From Hydractinia symbiolongicarpus (lineage: Eukaryota > Cnidaria > Hydrozoa > Anthoathecata > Hydractiniidae), in assembly GCF_029227915.1 (NCBI RefSeq), contig NC_079882.1, positions 3,474,001-3,534,000 of the forward strand: 60,000 nucleotides of DNA, written 5' to 3'. The translations under genes and the position numbers were made by a program. Shown one piece after another: positions 47,406 through 55,749 of the stretch. Under the pieces are notes generated by a model that was not told where the DNA came from, made no database searches, and worked only from the letters and a program-made list of their open reading frames with translations. The first letter of the stretch is position 1, and every line of letters begins with the position of its first letter.

Positions 47406-50400
47406 GGTTATGGGCCCAGTGCCACCAGCCAGTGGAAGAATATTAGTTTCGATGGAGATGAAAGAAAGTTTGAATTGTGGGAAGTTAAATTTCTTGGATA
47501 CATGAAGATACGCAAACTGAAACATGTTTTTGTTGGCAATAAGGACATATCTGCTGATGAAAATGAAACTGCTTTTTCTGAATTGATCCAATTCCTCGAT
47601 GAACGTTCGATATCACTTATAATGAGAGACGCACGTGACGACGGTAGAAAAGCATTCAAAATTCTCCAGGATCATTATGCTGGAAGTGGGAAACCAAGAA
47701 TCATAGCCCTGTATACCCAACTAACTTCATTAAAGAAAAGTGAGACTGAACCGATAACAGATTACATCTTGAGAGCTGAATCTGCTGCAAATGCACTTAG
47801 AAAAGCTGACGAAATTGTTAGTGACGGACTACTTGTTTCGATGGTAGTTAAGGGGTTGCCAGATAGATATAAAGCATTTATTGCTGTAACCTCTCAATCA
47901 GAGCATTTGATTCAGAACTTTCAGAAGTTCAAGCAATCACTCAAGAATTTTGAGGATACTGAACGTACTCGTACCGAGAAACCGGCTGGCGACAATGTTA
48001 TGAATACTGTTGACCAGAGGCAGACACCGGGTAAATTGATTTGTTATAACTGTGGTAAAGCAGGACATAAATCATTTGAATGCAGAAATACCAAAAATAG
48101 AAAGTGGTGTTCGGTATGTAAGACCTCTTCGCATACTGACAAAGTTTGCAGAAAGCAAAAACATGCGACTAAAACTGTCAATGACAACACTGAAGTAAAA
48201 AATGATCATTCTTATGCTTTCAAAATTAGTGATAGCATCCATTTAACCAGTGACATTGGTGAGAAAATTTTAGTAGATTGTGGAGCTACAACTCACATCG
48301 TTAACACAGATGCAAACTTCATCCATACCGATGAATCTTTTAAGCCGGAAGAACACTACATTGAGCTAGCAGATGGCTCAAAGTCTAACAACCTTGCCAA
48401 GAAGAAGGGGGCAGTTTTAATTTCGTTGCAAGACAACAATGGGAATATTGCTGATGTCAAAATGGAGAATGTGTTATTTGTACCTTCATTTCCCCAAAAT
48501 ATATTTTCAGTCCAGTCGGCAACAAAAAAGGGTGCGAAAGTAGTTTTTGATGGTAACCGTGGGACATTAACTACTCATGATAATGTAAAATTTCCTATCA
48601 ATCAACATGGTAGGCTATACTATCTGTGTAAAACATCTGTTGGGAGAAATCGATTAGAAAGTCTTGAAATGTGGCATAAATTACTCGGCCACTGCAACAT
48701 TGCTGATGTTCGAAAACTTGAAAATGTCGTTCAAGGTATGACCATTTCTGATTCAAGTCAATTCAATTGTGAAACATGCATCCTCGCGAAGAAAACTGAT
48801 ACCCGTAACCGAGATGCTGATACCCGTGCCTCCAAACCGTTTGAATTAATTCACACAGACCTTGTAGGTCCTGTTGATCCTGTTGCAAAGGACGGTTTCA
48901 GATACGCTATTATTTTTACCGATGACTACTCTGGGTGCTCGTTTACCTATTATTTGAAAGAAAAATCAGATGCACTGAAAGCGACCGAAAAATTTCTTGC
49001 TGATGTTAACCCATATGGCAAAGTCAAATCATTCAATTTCCATGCTGATATATTTCCAACCGGTGATGTGAGTCGCATGAGGAGTGATAATGGTGGTGAA
49101 TATATATCTAACGAGTTTAAGTCGCTGCTCAGGAAAAGCAACATAAAACATGAGCTATCTTCTCCACATTCACCACACCAGAATGGAACTGCTGAGCGTA
49201 ATTGGAGAACATTATTTGATATGGCCCGTGCATTGCTGATTGAATCGGGGTTGCCGAAATACCTCTGGACCTATGCATTGATGACCGCTATGCACATCAG
49301 AAACCGTTGTTATGTTCAACGCATCAAAAGTACACCATACAGTTTGATTACCGGTCGCAAACCTGATGTTTCCAAACTCCATGTCTTCGGAACTGTATGT
49401 TATGCTTACACTCCTAACACGAAAAAGCTGGACCCACGATGCAAGAAGGGGTATTTTGTCAGTTATGATCGAGAAAGTCCAGCTTATCTTGTCTATTACC
49501 CTGATAACCACACCGTGATGAAGCATAGAGTTGTAACCTTCACTGAAAAGTTTCAAAACGAAGAAACAAACGATGATCAAATCATGCCTCAAACAGCTGA
49601 AGTACCAGAACCAGCTGAAGTGTCAGTGGAGCAGTCAGAACCGAAAGAGCAATCTGAATCGCGATACCCGACAAGACAGCGACAGCCACCATCGTACCTA
49701 GCAGATTATGACCAGAGCGAAAACTCTGATGACAACGACCATGTGAGCTATATAGATTATTGTTATTTAATGGACACACCGCAAACATATCAGACCGCTA
49801 TTAACCGAAATGACTCATGCAAGTGGAAAGCGGCAATGGATGAACAAATCGAGTCACTTCAAACCAATGACACCTATACGTTGACAGACCCACCAAAAGA
49901 TCGCAAAGTTATCGGTGGAAAATGGGTATTTAACCTCAAAGGAGACCCAGAACAACCTATTTACAAGGCTAGATATGTTGCAAAAGGATTTAGCCAGATC
50001 GAGGGAGTTGATTATGTCGAAACGTTTTCACCAACCGCACGCATGGAGACAGTTAGGTCACTCATGCAGGTCGCAGTGCAAGAAAACCTTACCCTACACC
50101 AGATGGATGTGAAGAGTGCTTTCCTTCATGCTGCCCTTAACGAAGAAGTATATGTTACACAGCCGGCCGGGTATGAAATCGAAGGGAAAGTATGGAAACT
50201 AAACAAATCGCTCTATGGACTGAAGCAAAGTGGTCGAAACTGGCACAACTTACTTCATGACTACCTAATAGAACTTGGTTTTAAACAATCAGCAGCAGAT
50301 CCATGTCTCTTCTTCAAACGCAATGAGAGTGAGATTATTTTTCTGTTGATATGGGTAGATGATATTATTATTGCAGGTAGTTCAACCGATGTCATAAACG

Positions 50401-51314
50401 AGATTAAAAGTCAATTGTCATCGAAGTTTCATATGAAGGACCTTGGAACTCTATCAACTTTCCTTGGAATCAAATTTAGTCAACAAAATGGAAGTATTAC
50501 AATGTCTCAAGCACATTATCTTGAAAACATCTTGAAAGCTTTTGATATGCATAACTGCAAACCACGATCAACCCCGTGTGAGCAAAACGGTAATGCCTAC
50601 ATGGAAGCCAACCTTCAAATCGATAACCAGCGAAAATACCGTCAAATGGTTGGAAGTCTGATATACGCAATGTCATGCACACGACCAGACCTTGCCTTTG
50701 TTGTAACGAAATTATCAGAAAAATTGTCTTGTCCTGAACCTGCTAACTGGGCAATGTTGAAACATGTATTCCAGTACGTCAAGAAAACAACAGCGTATGA
50801 ATTAACATTCACCGCATCGTCTGCACAACCGAGAATCTACGCCTTTTGTGATGCTGATTGGGCATCATCAACGAATGACCGCCGCAGTGTAACTGGATAC
50901 CACATTAGCCTAAACGAGCTTGGACCGCCTATCAGCTGGAAATCCAAGAAGCAGACATCTGTCGCGTTATCAACTTGTGAGGCAGAGTACATGGCACTGT
51001 CCGCAGCGTGCCAAGAAATTATTTATCTTAGTCGATTGGTTAGCGAGTTATTACCGTTTACCATGTTAACACCGATGCTTATGAATGACAACCAAGGTGC
51101 ATTGTCTTTGGTTAAGAATCCTGTTAAGCATTCGAAATCGAAGCATATCGATATACGCTTTCATTTTATTCGCGATTGTTACCGTGATTCCCGCATTTAT
51201 TTGGATCACGTGCCGTCAGATGAAAACATCGCTGACATCTATACTAAACCTCCGAAGAGACACTATTTACAGAAATTCGAACGATATCTTTTTGGACAGA
51301 AACTTGACCTCTAG
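47397..51314 (+). CDS. Copia Gag-Pol polyprotein, 1305 codons, intact
   Basis: A single frame encodes all functions of the element, in copia order. Gag core near the start (WKNISFDGDERKFELWEVKF), CCHC zinc knuckle CYNCGKAGHKSFEC (about 216-229), protease with DCGATTHIV (about 294; Cys replaces the usual Ser/Thr of the catalytic DSG/DTG), integrase HHCC (WHKLLGHCN...CETCILAK) and catalytic DDE residues (HTDLVGP; RSDNGGEY; AERNWRTL). RT follows with SLYGLKQSGRNW and WVDDIIIAG (Asp about 988-989), then RNase H (DADWASSTNDRRSVTGY; EAEYMALSAACQE). No stop or frameshift separates gag from pol, as in copia. The start ATG at 47397 lies within the last 9 bp of the LTR; the next Met is some 35 codons on, after the conserved Gag start, so 47397 is preferred. 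The copy looks competent to move. Confidence 0.95.
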   Translation: MLTGYGPSATSQWKNISFDGDERKFELWEVKFLGYMKIRKLKHVFVGNKDISADENETAFSELIQFLDERSISLIMRDARDDGRKAFKILQDHYAGSGKPRIIALYTQLTSLKKSETEPITDYILRAESAANALRKADEIVSDGLLVSMVVKGLPDRYKAFIAVTSQSEHLIQNFQKFKQSLKNFEDTERTRTEKPAGDNVMNTVDQRQTPGKLICYNCGKAGHKSFECRNTKNRKWCSVCKTSSHTDKVCRKQKHATKTVNDNTEVKNDHSYAFKISDSIHLTSDIGEKILVDCGATTHIVNTDANFIHTDESFKPEEHYIELADGSKSNNLAKKKGAVLISLQDNNGNIADVKMENVLFVPSFPQNIFSVQSATKKGAKVVFDGNRGTLTTHDNVKFPINQHGRLYYLCKTSVGRNRLESLEMWHKLLGHCNIADVRKLENVVQGMTISDSSQFNCETCILAKKTDTRNRDADTRASKPFELIHTDLVGPVDPVAKDGFRYAIIFTDDYSGCSFTYYLKEKSDALKATEKFLADVNPYGKVKSFNFHADIFPTGDVSRMRSDNGGEYISNEFKSLLRKSNIKHELSSPHSPHQNGTAERNWRTLFDMARALLIESGLPKYLWTYALMTAMHIRNRCYVQRIKSTPYSLITGRKPDVSKLHVFGTVCYAYTPNTKKLDPRCKKGYFVSYDRESPAYLVYYPDNHTVMKHRVVTFTEKFQNEETNDDQIMPQTAEVPEPAEVSVEQSEPKEQSESRYPTRQRQPPSYLADYDQSENSDDNDHVSYIDYCYLMDTPQTYQTAINRNDSCKWKAAMDEQIESLQTNDTYTLTDPPKDRKVIGGKWVFNLKGDPEQPIYKARYVAKGFSQIEGVDYVETFSPTARMETVRSLMQVAVQENLTLHQMDVKSAFLHAALNEEVYVTQPAGYEIEGKVWKLNKSLYGLKQSGRNWHNLLHDYLIELGFKQSAADPCLFFKRNESEIIFLLIWVDDIIIAGSSTDVINEIKSQLSSKFHMKDLGTLSTFLGIKFSQQNGSITMSQAHYLENILKAFDMHNCKPRSTPCEQNGNAYMEANLQIDNQRKYRQMVGSLIYAMSCTRPDLAFVVTKLSEKLSCPEPANWAMLKHVFQYVKKTTAYELTFTASSAQPRIYAFCDADWASSTNDRRSVTGYHISLNELGPPISWKSKKQTSVALSTCEAEYMALSAACQEIIYLSRLVSELLPFTMLTPMLMNDNQGALSLVKNPVKHSKSKHIDIRFHFIRDCYRDSRIYLDHVPSDENIADIYTKPPKRHYLQKFERYLFGQKLDL
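47406..47419 (+). promoter_or_regulatory. Copia primer-binding site for a half initiator-tRNA
   Basis: GGTTATGGGCCCAG is complementary to the anticodon-arm region of initiator tRNA-Met, not to its 3' end. This is the internal (half-tRNA) priming known for Drosophila copia. The site is itself translated as codons 4-8 of the ORF. Confidence 0.75.
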
Positions 51315-51320
51315 AGGGGG
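51313..51320 (+). promoter_or_regulatory. Copia polypurine tract
   Basis: AGAGGGGG lies directly before the 3' LTR and overlaps the TAG stop codon of the polyprotein. It would prime plus-strand DNA synthesis. Confidence 0.85.
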
Positions 51321-51489
51321 TGTTGATATATTCGGTCACGGCATTTTAGATGTTGTGATGACTAAGCATTTTTAGTTTGTTCTAGAAGGTTCTACGCAAT
51401 ATGGTAGACCTTGCTTTTGCATAAGACTTACATTCGTACTTATAATTCTTGGTGTCACTTCTTGTGTTCAATCCTCCATCATGTTAACA
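51321..51489 (+). repeat. Copia 3' LTR
   Basis: Same 169 bp as the 5' LTR by direct reading. Its terminal ATG-TTA-ACA is in frame with the interrupted host exon that follows (see findings). Confidence 0.95.
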
Positions 51490-51494
51490 TTAGG

Positions 51495-52012
51495 TACAAA
51501 ATTCTTTTCTTTGAAAGAATTAAACGATTCAATTGAGCAATACCAAAAAGAAAAAAATGTTGCTTTGTATACCAGAGACTCGAATGTTTTTAAGGAAAAG
51601 AGCAACGAAAAGAAAGAAGTAAGAAAAAGAATGACTTCAAGCTATAATTTGAAATATCAAAAAATTGTGTACAGTTGCATTAAAGGTTGTAAAAAATTTA
51701 AATCTCTTTCAACGGGAGTTCACCCGAATCAGAGGTAAAGTTGTTAATTTCAACTTTTTTTAATTAACTCTTGATTTTTTTTTACAATGGTTTTTTACTA
51801 ACAGCACGATGCTCAAAGTGATGGAATGGAAAAAAGCAACTAAAAAAAAGCTGGAAGATCACAAAACAAACTAAAAAAATTGAATTAAAATGTAAAATAT
51901 GAATATCTCATTTAGCACATTTCGTCAAGGATGCGGCATGTTTATTAAGAAGGATGGTAAACATTTATACGTAAAAGAAATGAGTGAAGAACATTGTCAT
52001 GAAATTAACGAA
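51495..52012 (+). pseudogene. ZSWIM-like pseudogene, N-terminal exons
   Basis: Exon 51495-51734 (GT donor at 51735-51736) and exon 51916-52012 (AG at 51914-51915, GTAAGT donor) join in phase: ...HPNQ-S-TFRQGCGMF. Before the copia insertion the first exon began at 47219 after a good acceptor (TTTATTTCTTAATAG) and continued through the duplicated TTAGG into LGTKFFSL. An alternative acceptor near 51803 leads quickly to a stop. Confidence 0.68.
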
Positions 52013-52131
52013 GTAAGTACGACAGTTTAGCAAGCTAGTTCCCAGTATTCTGTTCAACAAATACTGATAGAATAAACTTAATCTAATCTTTAGGAAAGCT
52101 ACAAATACCTGCGACATACACATAAAGCTAA

Positions 52132-52740
52132 GTGAGGAAAAAAAGTGAAGTTGGAAATTTGTTGAAGTTAAAATGTAACAAAAAGCTACTTCAACAGAAA
52201 ATTGAGAAAGAAACTGGGAAGAAATGTACTTTGCGAGATCTATCCAATTATAAGGCAGCGGCAGAGAAACAATCACCACGGAACAACCTAGAAAGCCTTG
52301 TAAATAAATTGGAGCAGCAATCAGGTACAGCTACTATATATACGAATATCATATTAAGCGCCTGCTAATTTTTTATCATGACACAACCTAAAGTTCTCTT
52401 GATTATTTCAAACATTTCATCTGGTGTTGTGGTTGACATACTCACCAACCAACAAAACAACTTGCTTGGAATATTTTATTAAGATGGTGATATGAAACGT
52501 GAGTTATAAAACTTTTATGGTCCATACAAAAATACATTTCGCAGTTCTTAAACTTTTTCAACTGTCTTTTAAATGCATTTTCATCTTATCCCGATTTTTT
52601 AATGGTAGATGCAACACACAGACTAAACAACTTGCAAATGCCGTTATACTTGTTCTTGGTGGAAGACGGAAACGATGAAAGTGAATTGGTTGTTTAATTG
52701 CTTTGGGTTCCAGAATAATAACACAAATTGATAGAAACAA
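52132..52740 (+). pseudogene. ZSWIM-like pseudogene, linker and transposase-core remnant
   Basis: Frames read KCNKKLLQQKIEKETGKKCT (to a donor at 52325), VVDILTNQQNNLLGIFY with a TAA at 52480 where Gln is expected, and VDATHRLNNLQMPLYLFLVE then DGNDESELVV with a TAA at 52695. The Asp of VDAT corresponds to the first catalytic aspartate of MULE transposases (inferred from family resemblance). Confidence 0.65.
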
Positions 52741-52866
52741 TGTATTTCTGTTGGAATGAGTAGATACAACACATTCAGTATGCGTAGACTATTTATGAAA
52801 TTTTTGGGGAATGGGTAGGAATGAAGGTGCCTCCTTCGTGCTCCGTCATATGCACAAATATATAAT

Positions 52867-53512
52867 GCATAACCTGAGCGTCAGGTTATGCGTTATAGGC
52901 GTTTTCATGTCTGAGCGTCAGGTGCATGAGACAGATGAGATGCACTGAGCGTCAGATGCATCGACATGTCCTGAGCGTCAGGCACATGCTAATTATGGTG
53001 TTCTCTTCCATACCCTGAGCGTCAGGTGTATGAGAGATGCCCTGAGCGTCAGGGGCTTCATCATGCCCTGAGCGTCAGGCGCATGTTTCTTATTCACATA
53101 ATGACTACACTAGAGATGCCCTGAGGGTCAGGTGCATCGACATGTCCTGAGCGTCAGGTACATGCTAATTACTGGTGTTTTTATTCATACCCTGAGCGTC
53201 AGGTGTATGAGAGATGCCCTGAGCGTCAGGGACTTCATCATGCCCTGAGCGTCAGGCGCATGTTTCTTATTCACATGATGACTACACTAGAGATGCCCTG
53301 AGCGTCAGGTGCATCAACATGTCCTGAGCGTCAGGCACATGCTAATTACTGGTGTTTTTATTCATACCCTGAGCGTCAGGTGTATGAGAGATGCCCTGAG
53401 CATCAGGGGCTTCATCATGCCCTGAGCGTCAGGCGCATGTTTCTTATTCACATGATGACTACACTAGAGATGCCCTGAGCGTCAGGCGCATCGACATGTC
53501 CTGAGCGTCAAG
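52867..53512. repeat. Array of 19 hairpin-forming CCTGAGCGTCAGG repeats with a 177-bp higher-order period
   Basis: Motif starts: 52873, 52910, 52945, 52970, 53014, 53041, 53067, 53120, 53146, 53191, 53218, 53244, 53297, 53323, 53368, 53395, 53421, 53474, 53500. Each core CCTGA-GCG-TCAGG folds as a 5-bp stem with a GCG loop, and the flanks extend the stem: CATAAC/GTTATG, CATAC/GTATG, CATGC/GCATG, GATGC/GCATC, CATGT/ACATG. The block of five motifs repeats three times with a 177-bp period (53014, 53191, 53368). An 11-bp inverted repeat, GCCTCCTTCGT (52829-52839) and ACGAAGGAGGC (53582-53592), encloses the array. Function is unknown. Confidence 0.93.
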
Positions 53513-53520
53513 CACATGCT

Positions 53521-53878
53521 AATTACTTGTGTTCTTATTCTACAATGACTTTTATCATAACATTACTTGCCTAAACGGCTGACGAAGGAGGCCCAACACA
53601 CCCACCAATTAAATTAGAGGCTCCCTACAGACTTGTTGTTTCTACCTCTGGACTAAAACCCTGACATAACATGAGCCAAAAGAAATGTCAGGGAAACCTT
53701 GAGGCAGAAGCAATTTGTCTGGTTATGTTGTGCTGCGTGCTCACATAACAGTTGTGATGTGGTTGTCTTTAGTTGCATTGGAGAGGTTCATGATATTTCC
53801 ATTTCGACTCGAGTCTATTGCACCACGATGATTGAATTGGTATCTCATCCACCATTAGTAGGCGTGTTGATGACATAA
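53521..53878. other. Spacer between hairpin array and Penelope-like element
   Basis: No gene recognised. It includes the right inverted-repeat arm ACGAAGGAGGC at 53582-53592, so the array and this spacer may be one mobile unit. Confidence 0.45.
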
Positions 53879-55306
53879 AATAAAAAAAAAGAAATAGGTG
53901 AAAAAATCAAGATTAGTGATATTTTGATTAGTGATATTTTGAATGACACAGCGAAGTTTGCAAAAGTTAAATGTGATAAAGAGAAGGAACTGAATTTTAT
54001 CATCAATCAAGAGAAAAAAGTTACAGCAGTTCTGAAAACTTTGCTTGACAACGGTTCCTTGGAAAGAAGATTACATGAAAAACTTAAACCAACTGGGTCA
54101 AAGCTAGGAATATTATATGGTTTATGTAAAATTCACAAATCTATTGTTAACGGAAGTCCACCTTTTAGGCCCATTTTATCGGCTATCGATACACCCACCT
54201 ACAATTTGGCTAAGTTTCTTGTACCACTTTTGGCACCCTTAACAGTTAATGAGTATACTGTTTTCAGCTCTTTTTCCTTTGCTGAAGAAATTAGTAAACA
54301 GGACAGTAGTTTGTTTATGGCTAGCCTAGATGTTGATTCTTTATTTACAAATATTCCTTTGCAAGAAACTATAGATATTTGTACTGATTCTTTATTTTCA
54401 GAGACTGACCCAGTCAGTAATTTTTGCAAAAGTGATTTTCGTAAACTCCTCTCTCTGGCCACAGAAAATTCTTATTTCACGTTTGACGGTCAACTATTCA
54501 AGCAAGTCGATGGGGTAGCTATGGGATCACCTCTTGGCCCCAGCCTTGCTAATGCTTTTCTTTCGCACCACGAAAAGACTTGGTTGGATAATTGTCCATC
54601 ATCCTTTAAGCCAGTGTATTATAGAAGATATGTTGATGATGTTTTTGTGTTGTTCTCATCTCCTAGCCATTTGCCTTTATTTAAGGACTATCTTAATAGG
54701 CAACACATCAACATATCTTTCACGTCTGAGTGCGAGGCCGATAAAACTCTTCCGTTTCTTGACGTATCTGTTTCTCGCAATGAATCGAAGTTTGTTACAT
54801 CTATCTATAGGAAGCCTACATTTAGTGGTGTTTACACGAATTACAACAGCTTTTTGCCGGAAGAATATAAAACGGGTTTGATAATGACATTGATTTTTCG
54901 GATATTTAAGATTGTTTCTGATTTTTCTAGGTTTCACTTAGAAATGCAAGATCTTAGAAACATTCTGTTAAGAAATGGCTACCCGTCAAGTTTGATTGAT
55001 CAATGCATTAAGTCTTTTCTCGACAGAATGTTTCAAGATAAGAAAGTTTTCAGTACCGTGCCTAAGTTAGAAGTTCTTATTATTTTGCCATATTTGGGTA
55101 ATATATCGTTGAAACTGCGAACTCACTTAGTTAAAACATTTGATAAGCATCTTCCGCTTAGGGTTATTTTCAAATCGGGTTGTAGAATTGGCAATTTTTC
55201 CGGTTTAAGGACCGTGTTTCAAAGGCTCTGCGTTCAAAAGTCGTATATAAATATCAGTGTGATGGCTGCAATGCCATCTATTATGGGAAAACTATGCGAC
55301 ATTTGA
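53879..55306 (+). pseudogene. Penelope-like reverse transcriptase
   Basis: The open frame starts after a stop at 53876 and has no ATG near its beginning, so it is 5'-truncated. Visible motifs: NDTAKFAKVKCDKEKELNFI, GSKLGILYGLCKIHKS, PPFRPILSAIDTPTYNLAKF, ASLDVDSLFTNIPL (motif A), GVAMGSPLGPSLANAFL (motif B), RRYVDDVFVLFSS (motif C, YVDD intact), LPFLDVSVSR, and IYRKPTFSGVYTNYNS (a hallmark of Penelope-like elements). From about 55197 the frame is wrong, because a T-run indel shifts the GIY-YIG domain into another frame. Confidence 0.9.
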
Positions 55307-55560
55307 AAGTTAGAGCCTGCGAACACATGGCCGTTTCTGCCTTGACTGGAAAATCCGTCAAATCTATTAACCCTAGTGCGGTTTTGGAGCATGTTGTTTT
55401 CTGTAAAAATAGACCATCTTTAGATAATTTTTCTATTATCTCCTCCGCATCTAATAATTTTGATTTGGAATTGAAGGAAAGCTTGTTAATCCGTAGGGAT
55501 AAGCCAATTCTTAATAGAAATATTGCATCAATGCCATTATTTCTATTTTCAGATAATTGA
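55200..55560 (+). pseudogene. GIY-YIG endonuclease domain of the Penelope-like element (frameshifted)
   Basis: In the frame ending at the TGA 55558-55560: KALRSKVVYKYQCDGCNA, IYYGKTMRHLKVRACEHMAV (the GIY-YIG core with Y, Y, R and H residues), AVLEHVVFCKNRPSLDNFSI and LELKESLLIRRDKPILNRN (the catalytic Glu region). This nuclease nicks target DNA for reverse transcription in Penelope-like elements. It is linked to the RT frame except for one missing base in the T run near 55195-55200. Confidence 0.85.
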
Positions 55561-55581
55561 CTTGCCCCTACGGAATATTTG

Positions 55582-55690
55582 ATCGTACGATGATATATCG
55601 TACGATATTTTGTATATAGTGTTGAATTTGTCAATTGTAAATAGCTATACTTGAAAATGGCCGTCGTACGGCCGAAACGTCGTTAAAGAG
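55582..55690 (+). other. Structured 3' region of the Penelope-like element, hammerhead-like remnant
   Basis: Two identical self-complementary decamers ATCGTACGAT (55582-55591, 55597-55606) are followed by TTGAAAAT, a 6-bp hairpin GGCCGT-CGT-ACGGCC (55659-55673) and GAAACGTC (55674-55681). The order resembles a hammerhead ribozyme core (CUGANGA, stem II, GAAA, then GUC), but two invariant positions differ. Penelope-like elements are known to carry such ribozymes. Confidence 0.4.
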
Positions 55691-55749
55691 TTGTGTTCGT
55701 TTTTAGTTCCAAAAGTCTGAACATACACACCAATTCAATCAACTTATAC

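Larger units (their letters stand above)
47237..51489 (+). mobile_element. Intact Ty1/copia LTR retrotransposon with identical LTRs
   Basis: It has two 169-bp LTRs (47237-47405, 51321-51489) that I read as identical, both TG...CA. A 5-bp target duplication TTAGG (47232-47236, 51490-51494) flanks it, with a primer-binding site at 47406-47419 and a polypurine tract at 51313-51320. One uninterrupted Gag-Pol frame fills the interior. Identical LTRs mean a very recent insertion. The insertion splits an exon of the ZSWIM-like pseudogene. This animal copia clade is probably of the GalEa/Hydra kind (inference from gene order and short LTRs). Confidence 0.95.
53879..55740 (+). mobile_element. Penelope-like retroelement, 5'-truncated
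   Basis: It contains a Penelope-type reverse transcriptase and a GIY-YIG endonuclease, followed by a structured 3' region (55561-55740). It lies inside the ZSWIM-like pseudogene, whose SWIM finger resumes at about 55750. The 5' part of the RT ORF and any terminal repeat are missing. A 15-bp direct duplication (ATTAGTGATATTTTG twice, 53911-53940) marks the start region. Confidence 0.88.

Noticed and set aside
49212-49788. Minus-strand ORFs inside the copia element
   Set aside because: They are antisense to the intact Gag-Pol frame and have no protein-like features of their own.
52867-53512. CRISPR-like array (regular short palindromic repeats)
   Set aside because: Spacers are not unique: the same blocks recur with a 177-bp period, the flanks are part of the stems, and the surrounding genome is eukaryotic with no cas genes.
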